Assembly (NCBI GenBank): GCA_007116145.1
Contig: SKJB01000003.1
Coordinates: 1 to 54,956, forward strand
Direction of reading: 5' to 3'
DNA length: 54,956 nt
DNA from: Limnochordia bacterium
GTDB lineage: Bacteria > Bacillota > Limnochordia > Darwinibacteriales > DTU012
The translations under genes were made by a program, and so were the position numbers. A model generated the notes under the pieces. That model worked only from the letters and a program-made list of their open reading frames with translations, searched no databases and had not been told where the DNA came from. This document shows positions 25,096 to 34,599 of this stretch, piece by piece. Each line of letters begins with the position of its first letter. Positions within the stretch are counted from its first letter, which is position 1.

Positions 25096-26579
25096 ACGGA
25101 TAAATGTTGCTGAATCTGGCTTTTTTTGGTAACGAGAAACTGCTCTAATTGTTGTCCGTAGGTAGCAGGACACTTAGGATTAGCTAAGCGGTAGACGCCA
25201 AGACCTTCACTGACAAGCTTTGTGATGGCTCCTCCCCCCAACCCGATAATGGTCTGGCGCTCTTCCATCATCTGGATATTGTAAATCGATTCCATCCTTG
25301 GTTTGGCATAGCCAATATTTTCTAAATCACTTAATATATACCGCTGACGATACAGATAATATGGAGTCATCCCCATACTCGATGCATACTGTGTAGCAAG
25401 TGTACTCATAGCTATTCCTTGCGTCTGTGCAACATCAAGCTGGTCCATCTCCTTACGCCAGGTAGCAGCTCGTTTCATGGCTAAGCTATGTACTGTCAAG
25501 CAATCAGGTTCTAATTGCTGAAGCTGTACTAGAGTGTGCTCCACATCCTCTTCAGCTTCACCAGGTAACCCCAGAATAATATCGGAGTTGATAACGGGTA
25601 TTCCAGCTTGTCGAACCTTAGCAAATGCTCTTTTAACATCCAAAGCGCTGTGTTCTCGTCCAATTCGCACTAACGTTTTGTCCTGCATCGACTGCGGATT
25701 TATACTAATGCGCCCCACACCTGCTTGTGAAAGTGTCTGAACCGTCGCTTCTGTTAATGTCTCTGGCCTCCCAGCCTCTACCATAAATTCTTTTAAGCCC
25801 TCTGTAGCAAAGTACCTATTGATCAATTTCATTAAGTAAATAAGTTGGTTTCCATGAATCGTGGTTGGAGTACCACCACCTAAGTACACCGATTCAATCG
25901 GAATCTTTAGTTCCTTTAACAATTCACCCACTTCAATAATCTCATGGCAGAGGGCACGAAAGAAGTCGGGCAGCAAGTGACTATGCGTTGTCATCGGATA
26001 CGCAGAAAACGAACAATACCCACACCGAGTTGGGCAAAACGGTATTCCTATGTAAATACTCACAGGAGAGTTTGGATGGGCATGGAAATAGCCTCGTTGT
26101 TTCTGAATAACATCAAGGACTAACGTTTGCCGCTCCTCGCTTACCCCATAAACTTCCCGTAATAGCTGTCTAATTTCTGGTAGCGTAAAGCCCTTATCGA
26201 CATATCGATGTACCAGTTTCGTTGGACGCACACCCATAAGAATCCCCCATGGGCTCTCTGGTATATGAAACATCTGGCAAACCACTCGCATAATGCCAAG
26301 GCGAATGCGTTCCTTAATGCGATGCTCCCAATCAGTCTCTGTAAACTTCGCTCTCAAGATATCGTGATCATGGTGTTCCCAGTTTACACCCGTACCCGTT
26401 AATAGCACTTGTGTGTAAATACCATTGGATTTCCGCTCTGAGATAACAACTAATTCCGTTCCACTACCCCACTGCACTTGCGGCACTAACGATTGCATTT
26501 GCTGGACAATCATTGTGTGATACTCAACAGGACACCGTAACTGAAGCTTAATAATTTGCGTTTGATGGGGAATCGGCAC
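25092..26579 (-). CDS. hemZ: Coproporphyrinogen III oxidase-like radical SAM protein HemZ
   Basis: The 495-aa protein has an N-terminal extension of about 165 residues. The radical SAM core follows, with the HemN-type cluster motif CPTRCGYCSF and the SAM-binding YLGGGTPT. Coproporphyrinogen-dehydrogenase family residues follow, such as DIILGLPGE and YYLYRQRY. In B. subtilis HemZ is an anaerobic coproporphyrinogen oxidase homologue, but other HemN relatives have other substrates, so the reaction is likely rather than certain. The GTG start directly abuts GCGAGG, so the exact start is unsure. It immediately follows the dtd relic. Confidence 0.88.
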   Translation of the reverse strand: MPIPHQTQIIKLQLRCPVEYHTMIVQQMQSLVPQVQWGSGTELVVISERKSNGIYTQVLLTGTGVNWEHHDHDILRAKFTETDWEHRIKERIRLGIMRVVCQMFHIPESPWGILMGVRPTKLVHRYVDKGFTLPEIRQLLREVYGVSEERQTLVLDVIQKQRGYFHAHPNSPVSIYIGIPFCPTRCGYCSFSAYPMTTHSHLLPDFFRALCHEIIEVGELLKELKIPIESVYLGGGTPTTIHGNQLIYLMKLINRYFATEGLKEFMVEAGRPETLTEATVQTLSQAGVGRISINPQSMQDKTLVRIGREHSALDVKRAFAKVRQAGIPVINSDIILGLPGEAEEDVEHTLVQLQQLEPDCLTVHSLAMKRAATWRKEMDQLDVAQTQGIAMSTLATQYASSMGMTPYYLYRQRYILSDLENIGYAKPRMESIYNIQMMEERQTIIGLGGGAITKLVSEGLGVYRLANPKCPATYGQQLEQFLVTKKSQIQQHLSV

Positions 26580-26589
26580 CCTCGCTAGC

Positions 26590-26640
26590 CTACCTCTCTT
26601 TGGACTCTAACCACATAGTGACAGGCCCATCATTGGTCAA
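26590..26640 (-). pseudogene. dtd: C-terminal relic of D-aminoacyl-tRNA deacylase (dtd)
   Basis: Seventeen codons reading LTNDGPVTMWLESKER and a stop match the conserved end of Dtd, whose family ends NDGPVT followed by LDS or LES. The rest of the gene is absent: the relA stop lies only ten bases upstream. The location between relA and the next gene is exactly where dtd stands in B. subtilis and many Firmicutes. This indicates an in-place deletion of roughly 130 codons. It is far too short to act. Confidence 0.8.
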
Positions 26641-26650
26641 CGTACTTCAC

Positions 26651-28795
26651 TCACGTTGGACTTGCTCGACGTACACTTACTACTCCATCAACTTTGCGTA
26701 ATCGTGTAATCACCGCATTCATGTGACTGACATCGTGAATATCTACGACTAAATGAATCATCACCCATCCATCCTTGGCAGTGCGCGCATTTACCGCCTC
26801 GATATTGGTTTTACCCTCGGATACATTATTCATGATTGTGGTTAATAAATTTACCCGATCGACACCTTTGATCTCAATCTCCACTGGATACGCTTGTGAA
26901 TCTTCACTATTCCAAGTCACACTAATTTGCCTTGCTTCATCATTAGCTAAGGTCTTAATGTTAGGACAATCTGTGCGGTGAACAGAAACCCCGCGCCCAC
27001 GTGTGATATAGCCTACAATATCGTCACCAGGTACTGGTGTACAGCATTTTGAAAAGCGAACCAGCAGATTATCCACACCTTTAATCGAAATCCCTTTAGA
27101 ATCCCGTTTACGCGCCTTTACTACTTTTTCTTGCTTTTTTTGCATATTGCGTTCTTCGAGTTCCTTAGCGACAAGTTTCTGCATTACTTGTAAGGCAGTA
27201 ACTCGTCCAAACCCAATATTAGCGAGTAAGTCCTCCGATGTGCTGATCCCATACCGCTTTGCGACCTCTACTATCCGTTCATGGTCCATATGCTCTTTAG
27301 GTTCAAAATTAGCTTTTTTCAGCTCCCGCTCTAACAACTCTTTACCTCGCAAGAGACTCTCTTCTCGCTGTTCTTCTTTGAGCCAGGCACGAATCTTATT
27401 TTTGGCTTTGGAGGTTTTCACAAAACTTAACCAATCTTGGGTCGGTGTTCCGTTTTTGCTCGTTAGAATCTCAATAAACTCACCATTTTTTAGGGTATAA
27501 TTCAGGGGAACAATACGCCCATTTACTCTTGCTCCAACACAATGATCGCCAATATCTGTGTGAACATCAAAAGCAAAGTCGACTGGAGTAGCTCCTTTAG
27601 GTAGCGGCTTAACATCTCCTTTTGGCGTAAAAACAAAGACTTCATCCTCAAATAAATCTATCTTAAAGCTTTCCATAAATTCCTGCGGATCCTTCATCTC
27701 TTGCAACCACTCTACTGCTTCTCGTAACCACTGGACTTTATCGTCATACGAATTTCGCTTATTATACCCTTCTTTATACAACCAATGGGCTGCTACACCC
27801 TTCTCTGCAATGCGATGCATATCGAAGGTTCGGATCTGGATCTCATAATGTTGTCCCTTCGGACCAATGATCGAAGTGTGTAAGGATTGGTACATATTTG
27901 ATTTTGGCATAGCAACGTAATCTTTAAACCGACCAGGTATTGGCTTCCACATGGTGTGAATTGCCCCTAGAACTGCGTAGCAATCTTTCACCGATTCTAC
28001 TAGTACTCGAAGTGCCATCAAGTCATAGATCTCATCTAAGCTCTTGTTTTGGCGTTGCATCTTTTGATGAATACTATATAAGTGCTTCGGTCTTCCATGT
28101 AGTTCAGCGTCAATTTCTAATTCATCTAACTTCTCCTGAACGAGCTCCATTACGTGCTGCAAATCACCTTCGCGCTCTTGACGCTTGGAGGAAATCATTT
28201 TCACTAACGAGTAGTACTCGCTCGACCAAAGATAACGAAACGCTAAATCCTCCATTTCCCACTTAATCTTCCAGATACCTAAGCGATGGGCTAAAGGTGC
28301 ATAAATATCTAATGTTTCTCGGGCTGTTTTCTGCTGTTTCTCAACGACAACGTGGCGCAAGGTTCGCATATTGTGTAGCCGATCGGCCAATTTAATGAGA
28401 ATAACACGAATATCTTTGGCCATGGCAAAAATCATCTTGCGCAGATTCTCCGCTTGGCGCTCATATCGGTCTTGAACAGGTAACTTATCTAACTTTGTCA
28501 CTCCATCTACCAGCAAAAGGATCTGAACACCAAACTCTTTCTGCAATTCTGCGTGCGTGATCGGGGTATCCTCTAACACATCATGCAATAATCCTGCTGC
28601 AACAGTATCCACATCGAGCTCTAATTCCGCTAAGATACACGCAACTTCAAAAGGATGATTAAAATACGCCTCTCCTGAATCGCGTAGTTGTCCCTCGTGA
28701 GCATCTTTAGCAAAGTGGTAGGCTTTTTCAACTAAATCCAAATTTGCACTAGGAAAATAAGCCTGAACTCGTTCAATCAAGGATTCTAACTTCAA
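26651..28795 (-). CDS. relA: Bifunctional (p)ppGpp synthetase/hydrolase RelA/SpoT
   Basis: The 714-aa long RSH protein has all domains. The HD hydrolase (about 25-180) shows LLHDVLEDT. The synthetase (about 225-350) has GRPKHLYSIHQKMQ and RFKDYVAMPK; the RxKD form fits bifunctional enzymes. TGS is at about 390-450. A zinc-finger/RIS region has CCTPVPGDDIVGY and an ACT domain ends the protein. It makes and degrades the stringent-response alarmone. A TTG start is preceded by GGGGTGG. It is 18 bp from apt in a recJ-apt-relA unit. The missing dtd downstream is notable. Confidence 0.97.
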   Translation of the reverse strand: MKLESLIERVQAYFPSANLDLVEKAYHFAKDAHEGQLRDSGEAYFNHPFEVACILAELELDVDTVAAGLLHDVLEDTPITHAELQKEFGVQILLLVDGVTKLDKLPVQDRYERQAENLRKMIFAMAKDIRVILIKLADRLHNMRTLRHVVVEKQQKTARETLDIYAPLAHRLGIWKIKWEMEDLAFRYLWSSEYYSLVKMISSKRQEREGDLQHVMELVQEKLDELEIDAELHGRPKHLYSIHQKMQRQNKSLDEIYDLMALRVLVESVKDCYAVLGAIHTMWKPIPGRFKDYVAMPKSNMYQSLHTSIIGPKGQHYEIQIRTFDMHRIAEKGVAAHWLYKEGYNKRNSYDDKVQWLREAVEWLQEMKDPQEFMESFKIDLFEDEVFVFTPKGDVKPLPKGATPVDFAFDVHTDIGDHCVGARVNGRIVPLNYTLKNGEFIEILTSKNGTPTQDWLSFVKTSKAKNKIRAWLKEEQREESLLRGKELLERELKKANFEPKEHMDHERIVEVAKRYGISTSEDLLANIGFGRVTALQVMQKLVAKELEERNMQKKQEKVVKARKRDSKGISIKGVDNLLVRFSKCCTPVPGDDIVGYITRGRGVSVHRTDCPNIKTLANDEARQISVTWNSEDSQAYPVEIEIKGVDRVNLLTTIMNNVSEGKTNIEAVNARTAKDGWVMIHLVVDIHDVSHMNAVITRLRKVDGVVSVRRASPT

Positions 28796-28813
28796 AGCAC
28801 CACCCCATTTCCC

Positions 28814-29332
28814 TTAGTCTTGATACTCAACCAAAGATAGTATATCATAGTCCACTAATTTCCGTCTTCCCTCTAAAAATCCTAGTTCAATCAAAAAAGC
28901 ACATCCTGTAATTTCTGCTCCCACTTTTTCCACTAAAGATGCAGCGGCACCAATTGTACCTCCTGTGGCCAATAAGTCGTCGACTAAGACCACTTTCATT
29001 CCGGCAGAAATAGCATCACGATGGATTTCTAGTGCATCTTGGCCATACTCTAAGTCATATTCCACTCGTAAAATATCTCCAGGTAATTTACCAGGCTTGC
29101 GTACAAGCGCAAAACCAAGACCTAATTCATAGGCTAACGGGGCTCCTAAAATAAAACCTCTAGATTCTACACCAACAATGAGATCAACTTGACGTTCTCG
29201 GCAAAACTGTGCCATGCGTTTCACGGCTTCTCTAAAGGCTACTGGGTCCTTTAGGAGAGTAGTGATATCTTTAAAGCTAATTCCTGGTTTCGGAAAATCG
29301 TTAATCACTCTAATTTTATCCTGTAAATTCAT
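28814..29332 (-). CDS. apt: Adenine phosphoribosyltransferase
   Basis: This is a 172-aa type I phosphoribosyltransferase with the PRPP-binding loop [13 protein letters not shown]. The N-terminal [15 protein letters not shown] is characteristic of Apt. [13 protein letters not shown] lies in the middle. It converts adenine and PRPP to AMP in the cytoplasm. The first 17 bases overlap the recJ 3' end and AAAGGGG lies inside recJ. The recJ-apt-relA order is conserved in Firmicutes and links purine salvage to (p)ppGpp synthesis. Confidence 0.97.
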   Translation of the reverse strand: MNLQDKIRVINDFPKPGISFKDITTLLKDPVAFREAVKRMAQFCRERQVDLIVGVESRGFILGAPLAYELGLGFALVRKPGKLPGDILRVEYDLEYGQDALEIHRDAISAGMKVVLVDDLLATGGTIGAAASLVEKVGAEITGCAFLIELGFLEGRRKLVDYDILSLVEYQD

Positions 29333-31862
29333 GTAAGAAACCCCTTTCCAGGCATTGCTGTAAAAACTTCAAATGCTGTGCGCGCTTTTTCATACTCTTA
29401 GTATACAAAAGAGAGGAATTTAAGTCTAGCTTCGAATCGGGCTTCGGCAAAATTGTAATCCCGTCGTCTGATTTTTGGATTAAGCCTAGTTCAACAAATA
29501 TCTGAATGGCTAAGGATACATCTGTCGTTTTCCCTAAGTCAGTTGCTAGTTTGTGTAAATCAGCCTCTAATAAACTGCTCTTACCACTTCTAACAATACT
29601 ACGATAAACCTGGGCTAAGCACTCTCGTGTTGGAAAAGTCCGCTGAAAACGACTCTGTAACGCCTTACGATCTTCCTCACCATACAGTAGCCAAAACTCT
29701 CCATGTGCTCTGCTTTGATTCAGCAGGAAATTTAATTGTGCGAAACTAGGAGGTAGTCCGTAACACACGACATGATCCCATTGAGTTTCCCAGGGTATAA
29801 GTCCAGTAGAAACCAACCATCGAATCTGCTTCTTCTGTAATAAATCTAGCAACTCTTTGCGTTCATCAATCGTTAACAACTGATGCTCAAATCCTATGTA
29901 GCTTGTATCACCAACCATTCTAATTCGTAATTGGCGCGTCACGGCTAAAACATCAGCCGCTGTGGGCACATAAATTAGAGCGTTAGTACTCTGTGCAATA
30001 CCCTTAAGAGGTTTTAGTTTGTCCCAAGTATTGCGTAAATCTCTTATTTGACGACTTTTCTGCTCGCCCTGTGGCGGAATGTGCGCTACACCACAAACTT
30101 CCTGGTAGTTCGTAGGAAGATCCCACGGATACCGACGCTTAATCCAGTCCTCAATATAATTAGTGATTAGAGACTCCGTTTGTAAATCCTTTAAGACAAG
30201 CTGGAGTGCATATCCATTACCACTATTGATTTGCGGTGTAACAGCAAATTTCATCGCTTCTAGATATCCCGCAACCTCCATCATCCGTTGGTACATCCCA
30301 AAACCAATCGCTTCCATAATTATTCCATTCTCGTCCTGAAGTTGGCATATTAAATGCGTACCCTCTTTGCCGATGGAACGAGTGGATATCACCGATCCTG
30401 CAACTTGTAATACTGGCCCTGGATTTCCCATACCAAAGGGTTCTAAATGGTTTAACTCCTCCATAAACTGCTCATCAATGGCGGGAAATGGTAATTCGGT
30501 ATCCAAATGAATTTTTGGAATAAAATCTTCTGCGGTTAAGGATGAGACTACAATTTCTCCAAGCATCTCTCGCAATGCGTCAACTTTTTCTGCTGCAATG
30601 GTTAAACCCGCTGCCATCTCGTGACCACCATACTTTATGAGTAGAGCGCTACATTTACTCAAGCTGGCAAAAAGATTAAAGCCCGCTATGCTTCTTGCGG
30701 AAGCTTTACCGATCCCTTTTTCGAGTGCAATAACAACAACTGGACGATAGTACGCCTCGACTAATCTTGACGCCACGATCCCAATCACACCAGGATGCCA
30801 ATTCTCACTAGCAACCACAATCACGGGATCTTGGTCCCAACCATTCTCCTCCACTAGGTTCTTAGCCTGCTGACAAATATCTGCTTCTGTTAATTGTCGC
30901 AACTGATTCTCTTGATCCAGTAACTGCGCTAGTCGCCTAGCTTCAGCAGCATCATCCGTTAAAAGTAAAGAAACTCCCCGCTTCGGCTCACCCATACGAC
31001 CTACTGCATTCAGCCGTGGCCCGATTTTATAGCCAAAATCCATAGCTTTATACGGTTTACGTACTTTGCTAACAGTGAGTAGCGCTTGCAAACCAACAGA
31101 TGAAGATTTTGCTAATTGGGTCAAACCCATTTTAACGAGTATCCGATTTTCATCCACTAAAGGTACCAAATCGGCCACAGTACCTAGTGCGACAATATCC
31201 AGATATTCCTGAAAATCTTGCTGATAACGCTCTCCAAGAGCCTGCGCTAATTTATAAGCCACACCCACTCCACACAATTCTTTAAATGGATACAGACATC
31301 TAGGTTGCTTAGGATTAAGAATACCCACTGCCTCGGGCAAAATCGGTCCAGGTTCGTGATGGTCTGTGATAATTAAGTCTAAGCCAAGTTCCTTCGCATA
31401 GGCTGCTTCTGCAACTGCAGAAACCCCACAATCAACAGTCAGAATCAACGAACAAGAGCGAGCTGCTAGTTCATGGAGGGCTTCTTGATGCAGCCCATAG
31501 CCTTCCTCCATCCGATGGGGGATGTAATAATCTACGGTTAGAGGTTCTTGCACAAGTCTGCGTAATACCTTGACTAATAAAGCTGTTGATGTCTGACCAT
31601 CCACATCATAATCTCCATACACAGTTATGCGCTCTTGATTACGAATTGCTTGACAAATGCGATCGACAACAGTCTCCATATCTTTCATAAGCCAAGGTGC
31701 ATAGAGGTCCTTGTAACCACCATAGAGAAATTTTTTCGCTTCGTCTATCTCTCTAATGCCACGATTAGCAAGTAACCGAGCGGTTATCCTTGATATTGAC
31801 AAGCCCGTCTGCAACAGATTAACACTCTCATTATTCGGTCGTAAACGCCATTGCTTTTCCAT
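29316..31862 (-). CDS. recJ: Single-stranded-DNA-specific exonuclease RecJ
   Basis: The 848-aa protein has the DHH phosphoesterase core: [14 protein letters not shown] near 80, LTVDCGVSA near 140 and the DHH motif in TDHHEPG near 165. DHHA1 carries GGHEMAAG, and an OB domain and a long C-terminal region follow, as in Firmicute RecJ. It degrades single-stranded DNA 5' to 3' in recombination and mismatch repair. AGGGGG about eight bases before the ATG supports the start. It heads the recJ-apt-relA operon and is divergent from hpt. Confidence 0.96.
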   Translation of the reverse strand: MEKQWRLRPNNESVNLLQTGLSISRITARLLANRGIREIDEAKKFLYGGYKDLYAPWLMKDMETVVDRICQAIRNQERITVYGDYDVDGQTSTALLVKVLRRLVQEPLTVDYYIPHRMEEGYGLHQEALHELAARSCSLILTVDCGVSAVAEAAYAKELGLDLIITDHHEPGPILPEAVGILNPKQPRCLYPFKELCGVGVAYKLAQALGERYQQDFQEYLDIVALGTVADLVPLVDENRILVKMGLTQLAKSSSVGLQALLTVSKVRKPYKAMDFGYKIGPRLNAVGRMGEPKRGVSLLLTDDAAEARRLAQLLDQENQLRQLTEADICQQAKNLVEENGWDQDPVIVVASENWHPGVIGIVASRLVEAYYRPVVVIALEKGIGKASARSIAGFNLFASLSKCSALLIKYGGHEMAAGLTIAAEKVDALREMLGEIVVSSLTAEDFIPKIHLDTELPFPAIDEQFMEELNHLEPFGMGNPGPVLQVAGSVISTRSIGKEGTHLICQLQDENGIIMEAIGFGMYQRMMEVAGYLEAMKFAVTPQINSGNGYALQLVLKDLQTESLITNYIEDWIKRRYPWDLPTNYQEVCGVAHIPPQGEQKSRQIRDLRNTWDKLKPLKGIAQSTNALIYVPTAADVLAVTRQLRIRMVGDTSYIGFEHQLLTIDERKELLDLLQKKQIRWLVSTGLIPWETQWDHVVCYGLPPSFAQLNFLLNQSRAHGEFWLLYGEEDRKALQSRFQRTFPTRECLAQVYRSIVRSGKSSLLEADLHKLATDLGKTTDVSLAIQIFVELGLIQKSDDGITILPKPDSKLDLNSSLLYTKSMKKRAQHLKFLQQCLERGFLHEFTG

Positions 31863-31934
31863 ATCATCGTCCCCCTAACCATGTTTAGTTCTGCATAGAG
31901 GAAAAATGTCCTGCTATATCCAATCGCCAGTTTC

Positions 31935-31963
31935 TTGATTTTTTGGTTCAGGAATAGTATGAT
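31935..31963 (+). promoter_or_regulatory. Sigma-A promoter for hpt
   Basis: TTGATT (31935-31940), a 17-bp spacer and TATGAT (31958-31963). GGGAGG and a GTG follow about 20 bases downstream. It lies in the divergent recJ-hpt intergenic region. Confidence 0.75.
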
Positions 31964-31993
31964 GAGATAAACGACTCTAAGGGAGGTAATCTA

Positions 31994-32530
31994 GTGGATG
32001 TAGTCGAACGCATTCTCATAAGCGAAGAAGAGATCCAAGCACGAATAAAAGTACTGGCAAAAGAAATCTCTCAGCAATACCAAGGTGAGACCATCTGTCT
32101 ACTCTGTATCTTAAAAGGCGGGTTAATGTTTCTAACGGATTTAGCCAAGCAACTTACAGTACCTGTTACCTTTGATTTTATTGGCATCTCCAGCTATGGT
32201 AACGCAACCAAATCCTCGGGCATCGTGCGGATTACAAAAGATTTAGAAGAAAGTATTGAGAATAAACATATCCTAATTGTGGAAGATATCATTGACTCTG
32301 GCCTTACTTTAAGCTACTTGGTTAAAAATCTAGAAAGCCGTAAACCCGCTAGCGTTAGAATCTGTACGCTTCTAGATAAGCAAATCAACCGAGAAGTGGA
32401 CATACCCATCGATTACGTCGGCTTCCTAGCACCCGATGAGTTTCTCGTTGGTTATGGCTTGGATTATCAAGAACTCTACCGCAATATTCCTTTTGTATTT
32501 GTGCTAAAATCGGATTACTATGCTAACTAG
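31994..32530 (+). CDS. hpt: Hypoxanthine phosphoribosyltransferase
   Basis: The 178-aa PRTase has the PRPP loop ILIVEDIIDSGLTLSYL. The early LLCILKGGLMFLTDL and the late VDYVGF-like segment (IDYVGFLAPDEFLVGYGLDY) are typical of Hpt rather than Apt. It salvages hypoxanthine and guanine to IMP and GMP. The GTG start has GGGAGG seven bases upstream, and its own promoter is visible. It is on the plus strand, divergent from recJ, and converges on the AarF-like gene with 11 bp between stops. Confidence 0.96.
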   Translation: MDVVERILISEEEIQARIKVLAKEISQQYQGETICLLCILKGGLMFLTDLAKQLTVPVTFDFIGISSYGNATKSSGIVRITKDLEESIENKHILIVEDIIDSGLTLSYLVKNLESRKPASVRICTLLDKQINREVDIPIDYVGFLAPDEFLVGYGLDYQELYRNIPFVFVLKSDYYAN

Positions 32531-32541
32531 TTTAGTTATGA

Positions 32542-34215
32542 CTAATAGCGACCAGAACGCAAAATGGAAATGAGTAGCCATAAACCAATCAAACCCGCTA
32601 GCACAAAACCAAACAGACCGATGATAGGAATTTGCATGAAGTGAGGCCCTTGGTCGATATTAAGTAGGAGTGATGAACCAACAATTAGCGCCCCAATAAT
32701 AATCCCAAACGTGACTCGATTGGATATAATGTCCAATCGGTTAATCAATTTATCCAAACCAACATGCTGAAAGCGCACCTGAAACTCTCCATCATTTACA
32801 GTATGTAATAGCGCATCTAGTTCTGTCGGAAGGCGCTGAAAAATCCGGCTCCAGTCTGAGAGGTTGTCGATGGTCCGATTAGCGACACTATCTATACTAT
32901 AATGCTTCTTTACCCAATCTTTCGCAAATGGTTCCGCGAGTTCCATACTGTTGAAGTTAGGAACAAGCTTTGATCCTACTCCTTCAATGGTGACTATGGC
33001 TTTCACTAACAAGAGCAAATCAGAAGGAAATTGGAGCGGATGGCGCCTGATTAAATCCAATAGGTCCTCTGCAATTAATGGAAACCGCAACTCTTTTAAA
33101 TTTTTTCCGTAGTGAATATCGATTAGCTCAACCACGTCTAAGCGCATCTCACGTGAGGGTTTTCCCACAAAAGCATCTAAATCAGCTAATACCTGAATCA
33201 AGGTATCTACATCTCGTTTGGTAATGGACACTAGTAAGCGCGCGAGAGATTGCATGGTTGCCTTGTCAATTCGACCGACTATACCAAAGTCAACAAAGGC
33301 AATCTTCCCGTCCTTAGATATAAGGAGGTTGCCAGGATGGGGATCACCGTGAAAAAAACCATGCTCGAAAATTTGTCGCATGATAGCCTGAGCGATGTTA
33401 CTCGCTAGCCTCTGCAGATCATGGCCTTGTTCCCGTAATCGATCGAGATTGTTTACTTTATCTCCGCGGATATACTCCATGGTTAAAACTTTATCCGTGG
33501 AAAATTCCCAATAAACTTGAGGGACAACAACAGTGTCATCCCCCTGAAAATTCTGGGCAAAGCGCTCGATATTTCTGCCTTCTTTACTATAATCAAGCTC
33601 TTTGCGTATTAGACGCGCAAACTCATCCACTATTGCAACACTGTCAAAAGCATCTTTCGCTAAACGCTCTTGTAACGCACGGGCAAAACCATAGAGAATC
33701 TCTAGGTCTGTCCCAATTATTCTCTCCACTCCAGGTCGACGAACTTTAACCACGACTTCTGTGCCATCGATTAAGCGGGCAAAGTGCACTTGACCGATGG
33801 ATGCAGCAGCGAGAGGAGTACTCTCAAAACTACTAAACAACATTTCCAAAGGCTGCCGGAGCTCACTCTCGACTTGGTTCTTTATTTTTACAAACGAGAT
33901 AGGAGTGACGTCATCTTGTAAACGCTCTAACTCTTGAGTAATATCAGGAGGTAGTAAGTCGGCTCTCGTGCTCAACAATTGGCCAAATTTAATAAATGTC
34001 GGGCCTAGGGTCTCTAATACCATACGCACTCGACTACCAAGCGACAGCAACTGTTCGTGATGACGCTTCATTGCTTGTATTCTGCGTAACGGAGGAAGAA
34101 CATAAATCAGCCCTGTTTGTTGCAATAGGTAACCAAATCCGTGCCGTAATAGAACTTCGCCAATTTGCCGATACCGTTGAATATGCCGATAACGCCGATT
34201 AATGGAAAAGGGCAT
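32542..34215 (-). CDS. AarF/ABC1/UbiB-family kinase-like protein
   Basis: The 557-aa ABC1-family protein keeps the family's KxGQ element in FIKFGQLLSTRADLLP. It has an alanine-rich nucleotide loop (AAASIGQVHFARL), HGFFHGDPHPGNLL in the catalytic loop and FVDFGIVGRI as the metal-binding DFG. Two C-terminal membrane helices fall near 500-520 and 528-552. UbiB relatives support quinone or isoprenoid lipid metabolism; the role in a likely anaerobe is not known. The ATG at 34215 has AGGAGA nine bases ahead; the GTG three codons earlier overlaps the phasin-like stop. It is paired with the phasin-like gene. Confidence 0.88.
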   Translation of the reverse strand: MPFSINRRYRHIQRYRQIGEVLLRHGFGYLLQQTGLIYVLPPLRRIQAMKRHHEQLLSLGSRVRMVLETLGPTFIKFGQLLSTRADLLPPDITQELERLQDDVTPISFVKIKNQVESELRQPLEMLFSSFESTPLAAASIGQVHFARLIDGTEVVVKVRRPGVERIIGTDLEILYGFARALQERLAKDAFDSVAIVDEFARLIRKELDYSKEGRNIERFAQNFQGDDTVVVPQVYWEFSTDKVLTMEYIRGDKVNNLDRLREQGHDLQRLASNIAQAIMRQIFEHGFFHGDPHPGNLLISKDGKIAFVDFGIVGRIDKATMQSLARLLVSITKRDVDTLIQVLADLDAFVGKPSREMRLDVVELIDIHYGKNLKELRFPLIAEDLLDLIRRHPLQFPSDLLLLVKAIVTIEGVGSKLVPNFNSMELAEPFAKDWVKKHYSIDSVANRTIDNLSDWSRIFQRLPTELDALLHTVNDGEFQVRFQHVGLDKLINRLDIISNRVTFGIIIGALIVGSSLLLNIDQGPHFMQIPIIGLFGFVLAGLIGLWLLISILRSGRY

Positions 34216-34220
34216 TGCTT

Positions 34221-34520
34221 TCACTCTCCTAGCTTGGCCTCTAGTGCCTCTACACGCACAACTAACGCTTGATAGTCCGCCCTAGAAACCAAACCCGCTT
34301 GATCGATCATCCTCTGTACCTCTTTCTGGATACGGGTGCGTACTTCCTCTCGCTCACTATCAACTCGTTTCATCCACGTATCGAGTAGCTCTCGCCCTTC
34401 TTCCTTACTTAACTCACCTTCTTTTACCCATTCTTCTATCAGTGCATCCGCCTTCTCTTTAGTAAATACAGCCAAGCCTAAACCCGTGACAAGTACTTTA
34501 CGAGCCGCTTCATAAATCAT
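34221..34520 (-). CDS. Phasin-family-like helical protein
   Basis: The 99-aa protein is almost wholly helical and highly charged. An N-terminal aliphatic segment (ARKVLVTGLGLAVFTKEKAD) comes first, and a C-terminal heptad-like stretch (DYQALVVRVEALEAKL) predicts a coiled coil. The pattern matches PhaF/phasin-like small proteins that often precede ABC1-kinase genes in Clostridia. No polyhydroxyalkanoate genes are in the window, so a granule role should not be assumed. GGAGGAG precedes the ATG, and an extended -10 promoter lies just upstream. Confidence 0.75.
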   Translation of the reverse strand: MIYEAARKVLVTGLGLAVFTKEKADALIEEWVKEGELSKEEGRELLDTWMKRVDSEREEVRTRIQKEVQRMIDQAGLVSRADYQALVVRVEALEAKLGE

Positions 34521-34544
34521 AGAAATCTCCTCCTTTCATATCCT

Positions 34545-34553
34545 ATTATATCA
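34545..34553 (-). promoter_or_regulatory. Extended -10 promoter for the phasin-AarF unit
   Basis: On the minus strand TGATATAAT, an extended -10 (TGN plus TATAAT) with no good -35. It lies directly after the secF terminator and about 25 bases before the ATG. Confidence 0.6.
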
Positions 34554-34554
34554 C

Positions 34555-34585
34555 AAAACTCCAGAGGTATTTCCTCTGGAGTTTT
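34555..34585 (-). terminator. Terminator of secD-secF
   Basis: AAAACTCCAGAGG, loop of five, CCTCTGGAGTTTT: a 13-bp perfect stem with A/T flanks on both sides, 14 bases past the secF stop. Either strand could use it. Confidence 0.9.
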
Positions 34586-34599
34586 AAAGTTCTCTGTAA

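Noticed and set aside
34221-34520. Evidence for polyhydroxyalkanoate granules
   Set aside because: Only the loose phasin-like helical pattern is present; there is no PHA synthase or depolymerase in the window.
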